Source: Lepas anatifera
Taxonomy: Eukaryota > Arthropoda > Thecostraca > Lepadidae
Direction of reading: 5' to 3'
Assembly: GCA_034440635.1 (NCBI GenBank)
Contig: JAOTON010001574.1
Span: 496,001-560,000 of the forward strand
DNA length: 64,000 bases
Shown: piece after piece, positions 1-18,326 of the stretch
Layout: each line of letters begins with the position of its first letter
Numbering within the stretch: the stretch's first letter is position 1
Position numbers and translations under genes: made by a program
The notes under the pieces: generated by a model
What the model saw: only the letters and a program-made list of their open reading frames with translations
Database searches by the model: none
What the model was told of the DNA's origin: nothing

Positions 1-2369
<2,369 letters not shown>

Positions 2370-2517
2370 GAGCGCCAGTGGGGGAGGGGGCAACTCGGAA
2401 AAAATCGTAAGAAGTGTTTGAAAAGAAAATCGGCTAAAATTTCGTCATTTGGGGGGCATGGTTCTGGTTCTCTTGGCGTCCTGGTTCCCTTGGCCCCCCT
2501 CTGCGTCCGCCAGTGCC
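2370..2517. repeat. Dispersed repeat family A, copy 1
   Basis: This sequence shares an ordered set of blocks with 5567-5703: gggggcaactcgg, then a run like aagtgtttgaaaagaaaat, then aaaatttcgtcatt, ending in ctctgcgtccgccag. Two diverged copies 3 kb apart indicate a short interspersed element. The terminal inverted repeat seen in the second copy is degraded here. Confidence 0.7.
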
Positions 2518-2921
2518 CTCCCCATCAATTGCCGGTCCAGCTCTGCCTCTGACTGTCGGACGGGACCTGATCGATTTTGTGCCTCCTCCGTCTGAACATA
2601 TCGCTGATTTTTCCTGGATTATTTGCTATCGGCCGTTAAAAGTTCATTCCCATTAAGTCCTAACTGACCTGCTAAACGTTGCCCTAAACAAAATGTGTTT
2701 GCAAATATGGCACCTGTAATCTGCAGGCTAGTGGACGGAAGATTCTTGCAGATAAGCCGATGTTTGCCAGCTGCCTGAACCACAGTATAAACAGTGCGGT
2801 AGCAGTGATGGAAAGTAGGGGAAAACGTGTCGGTTGGGCTGGCCGCCTCAGCTTAGCGTCCTCAAGGAAGCGAGGAATGTCAACATTTCCTCCAGCTACC
2901 TGGCACACGAGCTCTGAGACT

Positions 2922-3196
2922 TATAGGCGGACCCAGGGGGGGGGCAAGGTGAGTCACTTGTGTCCCCCCATCAATACTGAGATCCCACTGAAATGGTCAC
3001 GGTGGCCCCTAAAATGCCACTTCACATTGTCCCCCCCTCCCACCCTCTTCCCCAAGTCGCGAGTATGAACGTCCCCACGACAGGATTTGGCGCCCCCTGT
3101 TAAGTTTTTTTCACCCAAAAGTGTACTTCGTGGTCCGGATGGCGCCCCGTCCCCCGCTCCTCCTCCCCCTTCTTCGGAAATCCTGGATCCGCCTAT
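2922..3196. mobile_element. Foldback/MITE family M1, copy 1 (TAGGCGG ends)
   Basis: A 275-bp non-coding element that starts TAGGCGGACCCAGG (from 2924) and ends TCCTGGATCCGCCTA (3181-3195), an inverted terminal repeat. It is flanked by the 9-bp direct repeat TCTGAGACT at 2913-2921 and 3197-3205, a target-site duplication. Internally it shares ggtccggatggcgcc, in inverted orientation, with the copy at 28804. It encodes no protein, so it is presumably moved in trans. A 9-bp duplication fits Mutator-like transposases, but the superfamily is inferred. Confidence 0.85.
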
Positions 3197-3205
3197 TCTG
3201 AGACT

Positions 3206-5566
3206 GACACCAATTGGCGTTTATCGCGTCAAAGAGCCTCTATATCCGATCGGGTTTTGCTGTCCCTCCGCTGACTTGATGTAACTCGGGCGCGAGGACG
3301 ACGTCCTAGCTCTCCTTTCCAGGTCCTTATCCTTTCCAGCTCCTGATCTCATCAGCGAACCCTGTTATTCTCTGTTCATGTACGTTTCCACGCCACCGTG
3401 TGTTCTGCCCTGTTCTTCTCGCCTACCACCTAAGATGTCACCAATCCGTCCTCCGCGCTTCCAGCATGCAATCATTGGCACCCAGTGCTGTAGCACGTCC
3501 TGGTTCCGGCTACAGGTGCCTCTGCAGTTGCTGCTGCCGCTGCGAGGGTAGTGGGTGACGTTCCAGGCGGTTGTTCCAGTGTTCCAGGCCGCTGGCCATC
3601 CGCTGGCAGCGCCGTCGCTGCCTCCAGACACAGGCGAAGTGGGCCAAGGGGCCGGGCTTCCAGGCGAGAGTACCAGATCCGTCGGCATAGCGCATTGGCT
3701 TATCGGGGGCGGGCGAGACTGTGGCGTGTTTTAGGACCAGCCAGCCCCCCCCCACCGCTCTTCACCAAGGTTCTCGGCTCAATTGGATCTGGCGGTTGAT
3801 AACCTCCATAACCTCCTCGTCTGGTCAGCTTTTGGCTGGCTCGGCATCGCGGTTGGAAGATTTTGAACACCCCGCTTTGTACATTTTTTCGCCGAATGGC
3901 GTTTAATTTCCATCCCCCGCTTTGGTCTATGAAGAGCAAATATTGAAGGGGGATGGCCGACTCTGGGTGGTAGAAAGACACCCCCCCTCGAATTTGTGAT
4001 TTTCCAACGAAGAGCGCCGTTTGTAAGCCACCCGATAGGAAATGTCATCGCCATCGCCAATGAACAAAGGTTATTTGGGATACTGGACAAACTGGCCAGA
4101 CATCCACTGGCTTAAACGCTGCGCGTTGATTGCCATGGGGGTTTAATGGTTTAATGCTAGCTCCGTTCTAAGCGGTGTCCAGTCACAGTGTCTCCAGCTC
4201 CCTTTGCTGTTGAACCTGGGGAGCTGATAAGGCCCCCGCTCTCGCCGTTATTTCGTTATCAGTGGATTCCGAGTGCTAGAATAATGGCAGCCGCGGGATT
4301 GTCTCTCGGCTAGGTCCCGTATCAGGCGTAATATATTTAGTTTGTTAAAATTATCAAAGCACTCGGTTCTGCCAGCTAGCCTGGTTTGCTGCGTTGTTGA
4401 GTGGCATAATAGACCTTACGGGTGTGCTGGTGGCTTCCTGCGGTGACGAGTGTAGGCAGTTAGGGTTCATGAAAGCGGCTTCCGTGTTCGCGGGCGGGCG
4501 ACGGAGCAGAACGAAGCCTGGATAAGTTCCCAAAGCTGACTGCAGTGGAGCGCTCCTGTGTCGGCCGACACCACCTTTATACGCGTGCCGCAGTGCGTAA
4601 TTCCGCCAGGCGGCGTCCTGGTATGGAAATGGCGTGGTAATTCGGCCGTCAAATAAATCATTAGCGCTGGCTGGTTTTGTTCAGTACGGTGTACTGCATT
4701 TGGTGGCGGATCTGATTGTTTGCCTCGCCAAGTGCTTCTGTGCCGTTCTCAGATGATGCGGCGAATTGCTGTAGTTGTACTGTATTTGTTCCAAGTCCGT
4801 ACACTTAAATTGCCAGCGGATGTTGGCGCTTCTGCATGTCTTCTCTCTGAAGCGGCACATGACTCGTCTCCCGTGTACCTCTTCTCCAGCGTCTCTTTTG
4901 TCTTTGCCAATTCGCCGGAACAGCATTTCTGTCGGTGTGTCGGAAAACCGGCAAAATTGAAGACAACCTGCAGACGATGGGTTAACCAGAGATGGAGATC
5001 TCTCGATCCAAGGGAGGGTTCTGGATGAGTTTCTCCTGTATCACAAACCGTATACAAATTTTAAAGGAAACCCAAAACCCAGCGGGTCCTGACCCCTCCA
5101 TCTCCATCCAATTGGAACCGTTTAGTTTGAGCAGGGTGAGAGCCTGGCTTTGCAAGCATTTTATTTCACATTTTGCTAGGTAGTTGACTGCCGTAAGTAG
5201 TGATGCTGGGCTGCGATATTTAAAAAAAACGAATGGCCATCAGACTACAATATCTCTCTTGTGCAATTCTCGAGATGTTCGGCTCGATTACTGGTCCCAG
5301 AAATTATCCATATAGAATGAGGCCCATGCTTGTAGAACAATAGCACTAGATTTTCAATGCAACACCATTTTGGAAATATATAGATATTTCAACCTGGTAA
5401 ACCGGGATATGTATACAAATATTTCACCCAACATTTAAGGCATGATGCAAATGAAGTAGACACTGCATGATATGTAAAAGTGTAGAGAGCCATTGTGGCG
5501 TCCGCAATGTGTGCGAAAGTTCAGAACCTCACCGACCGACCTCTGACTGAGCCTATCAGAGCGGCA
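3206..5566. other. No supported gene
   Basis: Unique-looking sequence with only short, overlapping ORFs on both strands (up to about 107 codons), none recognisable. I see no tandem repeats or retroelement motifs here. Confidence 0.45.
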
Positions 5567-5703
5567 GACGCAGAAGCGCCGTTGAGGGGGGGCAACTCGG
5601 GAAAAATCTTAAAAACATAGAAAGTGTTTTTTTAAAGAAAATTGGCCAAAATGTCGCCATTGTGGGGCGAATGGCCCCTTGGCCCTCCCTCTGCGTCCGC
5701 CAG
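5567..5703. mobile_element. Dispersed repeat family A, copy 2, with inverted ends
   Basis: A 137-bp element whose left end (ggcagacgcaga) is the near reverse complement of its right end (tctgcgtccgcc). The interior matches 2370-2517. Small size, inverted ends and no ORF make it MITE-like. A related left end, ggcggacgcagacccgag, occurs at about 39829, but I could not find that copy's right end. I saw no clear target-site duplication. Confidence 0.65.
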
Positions 5704-6537
5704 GGACCCATCAGCACACTTTGTCATGTGTTGACGTCTTAGTGACCCTCCCCCAAGTTGTCGGAAAAGAACGGGTCCTCAGTCGGTCTAAAAACTAGCT
5801 GTTAAAAAATAGTAACGGGAAGGGGATATTGGGGAAGTTCTCGAACGTGTATGAGCAAACATGGTCCTGAACAAAATATATGCGAAATAATCGGTAAAGC
5901 TGTCTAGAATACCCACATATTTTGTGTATCCCGGGGAGGGGTGTCTTGAAGCGTGAAGAAAAACGGTGATAATTTTCCAACAAAAGTGGGAAAGGCGTGA
6001 AACACATCGAGAAGTCTTTATATTCGCGCTGCACTTTGTAAGCGCGATTGCCCATCAATCTATCCTCCCGTTAGCTTTCAAAAAAGTGCGAGACAAGAGT
6101 GGGCATTTTACTGCCAACGTGATAGAAGATAGCATCGCCAGCCGAATTACCGTTTCACAGTTTACCTGCGGGCCGGCGATTATGGCTCTGCCATGCGTTT
6201 CCTGTGCTGCGGAGGCCGGCTCTCCTCTTATCGACCATTTCTGGCGTGCAGAGCCGGGATTACGGTGATACCGAGCCAGACGAGCCTGTACAAAGAGCGG
6301 CTGAATACCGCGGAGCTCCGGCGCGGCGGCGGCCGTTCACGCAGGCTAAACCGTGTGGTCTGCTGTGAAATCCCGTCCAATATGTTTTATATATACGCGG
6401 TAGAAGTTAATCGTCGAGAAAATGTGTTTATTGTATTGCCAAAAAAAGGCCGATGACATCGATTTGGGGACAAGTTAAGCTACACGCGCGGGGAAGTTTT
6501 TTGCGCTTGACGACTATTTTCCGATGCTTGCGCGGAG
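5704..6537. other. No supported gene
   Basis: Unique sequence; small ORFs only, no family resemblance. Confidence 0.4.
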
Positions 6538-6612
6538 GTGTTGTGTAGCTGTTGTGTAGCTGTTGTGAGGTGTTGTGTAGCTGTTGTGTTGCGGAGGTGT
6601 TGTGTAGCGGGG
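6538..6612. repeat. Short 11-bp tandem repeat
   Basis: Irregular tandem copies of tgttgtgtagc and the variant tgttgtgttgcggagg over 75 bp. Short Cys/Val-rich and Thr/Gln-rich ORFs over it are by-products. Confidence 0.75.
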
Positions 6613-8180
6613 TTATGTACTGAACGTAACCGATCCAGCAAGCTAAGAGTATTTGCTACCGTCTGGACAGCTCGCTCTGCCAATGTGTTTGTGCAGAAAC
6701 GTGCTGTGCAGAATCAGCAAATGAGCCATGTGGCCTTGGCGCCGGATTTACGGGAGAACACGGAGCCTGCCAATCTTTGTGCCTATGGTCTAGGACCAGC
6801 ACTTGTATGGAAACCAGTTAGTTTGACAAGTCGAAACTAGCAGATAACCCGCGGCGTGAACGTCAGCTTTGTCCCCGCGCTAGTTTGTCGTGGAAAAAAA
6901 CACCTACAGCAAAGCTGTGGCCATATATGTGCGCTGCAAGCTGAGGGGATGGATAAAACTGGCAAAATATTTGAACGCACTTAGAAACCAGAATGAAAGT
7001 GTAAATCAGATGTGACCAGCGGAGTTCCCAGCGTTTCACCGGAGAGGTGTCTCATATTTTGGTCCAACGGAGAAACCTCAGATCTTGCTAAATACTTAAT
7101 AGTGGCATTGTTTTTGCAGATGTGTGATGTAGTACGATGCATTTGCACTTTTCTTCCTTTTCACTCTTTGTGTTGTGGTAAGTTTGAAAGTCGCCGGCAT
7201 GTTAGTATAATGCAGGACGTACTGAAGTTTTTTTTCTGCAGGTTGTCCCTTATGCACGAGCGGCAGTCGACGCTTGTGTGAACTGATTTGTTCTAAGCTA
7301 ACAAATTACAAATGCGTGGCAAAGGGGAAGAATACATGGATTATCTTATTCTTAGTAGGCAATTGTATAACCGCTCTGGCTCTATATTAGGGGTCGTTAG
7401 AAAATATTTATCTGCATCTTGTTTCGTGTATTCGTATACCGTCTACCCTCTATGATTCCAATTTGAAGGTGAAGCCGGAAAAGCTAAGATCATCCATAGA
7501 ATAAAAACATTTGTGCGTAAAAATCGGTTTGTGTAAGCCCATGGAAGCCACATGCAGATAGCTAAACCCATGCTGAATAAACTTCTGCAAAATACACGAT
7601 CATACGCTATGAACTCGCTAGCGTGCACTGACTAAATATTTAACCAATCCTGCCGTCGACTTGACGAGCTCACATATCGTGTTACTACAGCTCAGAATGC
7701 GACTGGCGCTCGATGAAACACGCGTCTGGGTCCGGTTCTGAGGTCATTGGCTACCTAACGAACAACCATGAAATATACGTCAAATGCACGTTTGATACGT
7801 TTCGACCGACATTGCTGTTTGAGGACGATCTCTTTCCATCCGGAATGAAAAATTATGCCCGGAATTTTTAGCATAATTTGACAGAACTCCCTATGCTGCC
7901 CGGTTATGTAGAGCGAACATATCTATAATTCGAATGAATCTTGACGACCTGACAACTTTTGTTAGAACGAAACTAAGCTCGCGTCTCCATTTCGTCCCTA
8001 TCCTGGAGTTATTTGTCGTACGTTGGAGAGAGGGATTTTCTGTCTTATTTGCAGGTCAGTTAGCTGATGAAATCGGGCCATTGGATGCTGGGTGATTTTG
8101 CCGAACCGTTAAACCTCAGCAAGATTTCATTCCGGTTGGTGGTGAATTGCGTTGAAACATGTTCAAAGAATCGGTAGTGT
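6613..8180. other. No supported gene
   Basis: AT-richer unique sequence. Short ORFs only, none recognisable. Nothing else seen. Confidence 0.45.
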
Positions 8181-8432
8181 ATTACAGTGGAAGCATTTTC
8201 AAAGAGTTGGGTAGTACATTACAGTGGAAGCATTTTCAGAGAGTTGGGAGTACAACGCAGTGGAAGCATTTTCAGAGAGTTGGGAGTACAACGCAGTGGA
8301 AGCATTTTCAGAGAGTTGGGAGTACAACGCAGTGGAAGCATTTTCAGAGAGTTGGGAGTTCAACGCAGTGGAAGCATTTTCAAGGTTGGGAGTACAACAG
8401 TGGAAGCTTTTCGAGGTTGGGGTTCAAGCAGT
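8181..8432. repeat. 36-bp tandem repeat, about 7 copies
   Basis: Unit landmarks (tggaagcattttca) start at 8188, 8225, 8261, 8297, 8333, 8369 and 8401, giving a 36-bp period with one 37-bp and one shortened unit. No unit contains a stop in any + frame, so all three frames read through as 12-residue repeats (one is VEAFSESWEYNA). I read this as a minisatellite rather than a gene because all frames are equally open and there is no flanking exon. Confidence 0.9.
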
Positions 8433-8620
8433 GTGGCTGGTAGTAATCCGAGTTTTCTCAGTGCTGGTTCTTGTCGTACTTGACATAGGCTCATTTGTGG
8501 AAATGTGCTGAATTAGTCAGGCATTCACGTTCTTATGTGACCAGACAAAGGCCTTATCCGAGTCTCCACGTGTAGGCAGTTGTGGCCATTACGACCCCAC
8601 GTCGACTAGATGGCTATTGG

Positions 8621-8777
8621 AGGAGCACGCACACGCTGTTAAAACAATGGGAGTCGAGTTAAAATACAGTCATACACCAAAACACAAACACACCGTTTTT
8701 AGGAGCACGCACACGATGTTAAAACAATGGGAGTCAAGTTAGAATACAGTCATACACCAGAACACAAACACACCGCT
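8621..8777. repeat. 80-bp tandem duplication
   Basis: Two copies starting aggagcacgcacacg at 8621 and 8701 share almost all of their 76-80 bases (gttaaaacaatgggagtc, then atacagtcatacacca). It looks like a recent local duplication without coding potential. Confidence 0.9.
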
Positions 8778-11700
8778 CAACACCGTGAGAGAGGCACACC
8801 GTGAGCTGAATCAGCGCCGGCCCATGTTAGTGCGTGAACGTGGCACGCAAATATTACCGTCCTGTCTTGTGCTGCGTTCCCGAACAGAGCGAACATGAAC
8901 GAATGCCCGGACCAGGCTTTTGGGGCTGAACGTTGTCAGGGCTCAGATATTGCCTAGCTTTGGTTAGCCGTCATGTATTGTATTTTGTTTTCATCTTTTG
9001 TCTTAGGGTCACTCCTAACAGGCGCACTGTTTCTCCGTTACATTGTGTAACTAATAGAAAAACTGGAATATCTTGAATCCGGCAAAGTTAGAAATGTTCT
9101 GAGAAAGCTCAGATGCGGACAGTTGTTTGAGAAAAGGTCGATAAGATTCTGAGTTGATGGATAATCCGTTTAATTCCGAAAGGCCGGGAATTTAATGTCC
9201 GATCGCGACGGGTCAAAGATGGCCGAGCAATACAGATTTCACAAGATCTCAGTCCTGGAAGGCCACAGAGGCTGATTTATTGGAATTTTGCGTAGTTTTT
9301 ACTTTGAATTGCGCCGTGTTAACGGTATTTGTAAGCGCCGATACGTTGTTGCAATGCTGGGTTCAGTTTAGTTGTTGACTCCTTTAACTAAAACAAATTG
9401 AAAGAGTATCCAGGTTCTATAATCTGACTGAATTTCGAGGGATCACATTATCCTCGTAAATATCTGGCACTTTTCTGGTGGTGTCTCTTTCCACGAGATC
9501 CATCGACAAAAAGACGCATCGTAGATGAAAAATGACGATAACTGAATCTTTGAGATTTGGCCCGTGATGATTGTGAATCTGCACTTCCTACTGCGCCTGT
9601 TGTGCAAACGATTTTTGATGACTTCTTCCATTCGTAAAATTTTGAACCGTCTAAAAAGGAAAGCACCTACGACTGGGTGCTGTTTGTGACCTTGCTCAGC
9701 CTTCCCCGGAGCGTCTGCGCACCCGTCTGGGTTTCACCGCTCCAGCAGTCTCGGCAGCGGCAACAGGTTCTGCTTCTGCAGAGCAGGTGCTGGTGCCTCT
9801 GATCTCTGGGTGACTGCTCACGTAGCTACACGACCTGGTCGCCGATTTTTTGGTGGGCGACAACAGGCGACTACTAGTAGTTATTTTTACGTTTCGTGCT
9901 GCTGCCACCAAAGTGGAATCTTCACGAGGGCTTGCGAGATTTCAACGGGTTCTAAATGATAGACATATTTCACCGGCAATTAAAGTGAGGGGAACAGTGA
10001 AAATTCAACGCCCTGCTGACAGTAAACTCTCCACTCTTGAAACAAAAACTCCAGATTTTGACTGGTTGGTTTCCTTCGGACAGGGTACCTTCGCCGCAGA
10101 CTGGTTACAAAATTTTCTTTCCAACAAAATTCAAAACTTTGAAAAAATTCAAAACTTTCCAATTTCTCCCCCAGTTAGTTGAAATCAGGAAATATTTTGG
10201 AGAAAAGTAAAAGTCTGAGAGGGCAGATCCCCCTGCCCCCTCCCTTTCCGATATGTATGCAAGCACAAGTAATTTGACCCAGAGTGATTCTGTTTAAAGC
10301 AATTGAATGAAATCAAAAAATAAAATCCTGCTAAATCCGTAGAGTTATTTTCAAAAACCTATCCTAGGTCGCATTGCGTCGGCTTGTGTGGCCCCGCCCA
10401 TCATCTACTATCAAGCCAACAAACTCACAATCATACCACACAATAGCCATTATGGCCGTTACGAGCTGCCTTTGCTTAAAGTGCAACACTGAACGGATTT
10501 CCGTGGATCTGTTGACCTTGCCAGGACCCAAGAGCCGTGAAGGTCGAGACCATGTATATTTAATCATGGCACCCAGACCCATTCAGCACCAGTGGCGGTG
10601 GCCGCCTTGTGCAGCCCGTGTGTGGGGCCGGCGCGGCTGAGCCCCGCGGTGCCGCCGCGCCCATGCCACCCGTGCCCGGCTGCACCCGGCGCGTGCGCCG
10701 CGGCCCTCTCTGTTTCCGACGCCATTGTTGCACTGATCAATGCGGCCCGCCTGATTTATCGGACTCATGGGGCGGCGCCAACCCGTCCGCCGCTGCCGCC
10801 GCCGCCCCGCGTCGAATCCGACGCCACCGACACCGCGAACGCGCCGGCCTGACCCGCCGCCCGACCCAACTCCCAACAGGCGCCACGTCAAACGAACGAG
10901 ACGCCAAACTGCGACGAGACGCTATCGGAGATCTCCGACGGAAATGACGGTACGGTTGCACTCATGTCGGTTGGGTTGGTCTGTACCTGATCTGAGCAGG
11001 AGAGAACCCGGCGGAGTTGTGGGAGACGAGTGGACCCGAACCGGGCCGGGAGAGGGAGGCGGCGACTCGGGTTCAGCGGCTCTGACGAGCTATTGTGTGG
11101 CTGCCTGGCCACTGAGATTGGCTCCAGGAACGACTTGAACCGTCGGCCCTCGGCTGGGGCTCGCGTTGCAGCCGTGTGGTGTTATCGTTCCAGTGGCGCC
11201 ACCATGCCCCGTGCCCTGCGCCGGAGCGTGTAGTATTTAACGCGATGGTTGTGAGGGAAGATGGGGAAGACATCATTGGTTAGGCGAGAGATTGCCGTAC
11301 GGTTATGGTTATAAACGGGAAATGGGGATTGATTTTCGCGAGAAAAGATGGGAAAAATAAAGGAAGAGTTACTAAGGCGCTTAAAACCATACAGGAGCAG
11401 GAGAATGCTTGAACTCCCTCTGGGTACATAACAGAAAAACCCATTGCGAGGCTTATTTTAGAGGGAGCCCAGAGACGAACTACCGCACCGCGAAACCAAA
11501 ATTGGTTCGGAGAGGCTGGGGCCGGTTTAGTATGCTTGTAAGCCTGTGCAGCCCATCAAATCGATGATTACAAAATGGTGTGTTGCACGCTGTAGCGAGC
11601 GCAACAGTATTGGCTGGGGCGCGAGGCGAGCTGTTGTAGTCATAGCAACCCGGCTGCTGCAGATGCCGAGTTCTTGTAATATCGAGTCTAGCTGGAGTCC

Positions 11701-13680
11701 GGGGATAGCGGGATTGAAGGCGCGGCCGTCCGGTCATCCGTGGTGAGCGGCACATGCATCGTGTCCGTAACAACAAGGAGGACGAGGGCTGAACGCCAGG
11801 TGTCCCCGCTGCTTTGTTCCGACGGTCGCCATGGCAACCGTGTTTTGGGTCCTACTTACGTAGACTACAAGTCTACGCTACAGCCGTTTGATGAGAAACG
11901 TCAGTTGCACACTCGAGGCCAAGGCATGTTTTGTACTTGCAAGATTTGTAACCCCTCGGATTTTCGGTCACTGGGGATTCGTGGCCCTCTAGCCATAAAT
12001 AATTGTCGGTCTGTCGGTCTGTTCTCACTCGGCGATGACCGTTGTGCCACTGGCTGAGGGTCGTTATGGTCTCCTAACCAGGCCCAATCAGGAAACAGGA
12101 CGCCTGATGGAGGAGATAGAGAGCAGTGGGTGGGGTGCTGAAATGGGCGCCTTTCGCCCTCATGCGTGGCATTTTCTTTCTATGGTCTCCAGTAAAAAAG
12201 GAAAAACACACTGCTAGTCATTGTTGAAACGCAGCCTGTCACAAAAAATGACAGACAGATTTATATTGTTATGAATTTTGTGAAGCTAAGGCTCGGTTGA
12301 TTGATTAATTGGTTTTAGGGCGTGCCAAGTTCCAAGCTAGGAATCGGTAGAAACTTCGTCTTCTGTCTTAATGGTCTTGGTTTATGGAGTCTGCTAGAAT
12401 CGACGTGATTATTGGTTTGTTGGGCACCCGTAGATATACTTGATAAGTTTACATGGTAGATATTTTTACGACCGAGGTGCGGAATGGGTCATGATTTTCT
12501 CGGAATCATCAGTGCTCTACCTAAAAAAGCAGAAGCGTGCAAAAACTGCAGATCGATCTAACGACTGCCACAACGTTGCAGCGGGGCCATATTTCACCTA
12601 CCGTCAATGAGGACTACGGTCGATTTTAATAAGTTTCATAATAAATTTACTTATAATTAGTTTCCCTGTTGACATATTCTGTGTGCCACAACACGCTGAC
12701 GCGGTTGCCTCTGGTAAATTTGTACCACGTCCAATAACGCTACCAACCAGCGCCTGCTGGACGCCGCAGGCGCGCCAAAACGGCCGCTTTTCCGCGCCAA
12801 CTCGCTTGCATGCATGGCGGGACGCTGGGCGGCGCGGGTATGCACCAGCAGGGCCGTCCGCCGCCATTGACAGCGCTGGCCTTGACAGGCGCCCGCCTGC
12901 CGTTGCTGCTGCCGGCTTCTGACCGGTGTTTCACGCGGCATCGTATCGGCGGTTCAGAGGCCGACTGACGGGTTCTGAGCGCTGCAGCCGCGGAGAAACG
13001 CGGCTGGGCTCGCTTACAGCGCTCAGTTGGGTGTTAAGTAGCGGAGGGATCTTCGGTGATGTGATTGGCGAATTTATCGTGGATTTTTCTGCGCCTTTAT
13101 ACTTTAAAACCTTTTGTTTAGCTCATCCAACGAGTATAAATCGGCCATAGGCTATTAAGAATGTGCGTGAACATGGTCAGCCCCCTCGGCGCGCTCCGAT
13201 GCCAACCTTCGATTTCACCAGCCCACACAGACATCAGTTGCTTTGACTAGCTTGCGACGCGTGCGTGGAATGGAGCTTTAATAGCTGATAGATTCTGCTC
13301 CTTGCAGAAACATCTAGAGTATGCATTCAGTACGGTAATGGAGATGAAATGTGAGCGGCAAGAAATATGAAACATGATGAAACGTCGTGGGGACAAGAAA
13401 GCTGTATGGTTGTATGCCTTTATGCTGCTACTGGTTAAGTTTCTTGTGATTTCCCGGACGGACGGGCGGGACTCGGATGAATACCCGATGTCTGAGTGGC
13501 GCAGGTGTTCTGTTGATGCGGCTGAGCTCTCACGCTATCCCGGCGCTGCTCCATGTGGCACCAAACACCACTCAATGCAGCTTGGTGTCTGCTTTGGCAG
13601 CCTGTGGGTTGATCATATCAAGTTTTGTTCGACTAGCGGTACAGGCTCCTTGGCGCTTTTAGTCAGATGCCCCCGCCTCG
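8778..13680. other. No supported gene; two CpG-dense patches
   Basis: About 10570-11240 and 12680-13020 are strongly GC/CpG-rich, with overlapping Pro/Arg/Ala-rich ORFs on both strands (up to 123 codons), the usual consequence of base composition. The rest is unique with short ORFs. A minus-strand stop-free stretch at 9448-9666 (72 codons) reads plausibly but matches nothing I know. The CpG patches could be promoters of unannotated transcripts; sequence alone does not show it. Confidence 0.4.
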
Positions 13681-13681
13681 T

Positions 13682-13825
13682 ATAGTTGGGTTGATGGAAG
13701 GCTCTCCAGATATCCCCCTCGCCCGGATAGTTGGATTGCGGGAAGGTTCTCCAGATATTCCCCCCTTCCCCCGCCTCGGATAGTTGGCTTGCGGGAAGGT
13801 TCTCCAGATATTCTCCCTGGGATCC
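13682..13825. repeat. Three imperfect tandem copies, about 45-53 bp
   Basis: atagttgg followed by ggaagg(c/t)tctccagatat recurs at 13682, 13727 and 13780, separated by C-rich spacers (ccccctcgccc, cccccttcccccgcctc). Spacing is 45 then 53 bp. The 188-codon + ORF across it has no recognisable domain. Confidence 0.8.

Positions 13826-18326
<4,501 letters not shown>

Noticed and set aside
10583..11138. Overlapping Arg/Pro/Ala-rich ORFs in a CpG-dense block
   Set aside because: Open on both strands and several frames owing to base composition; no domain.
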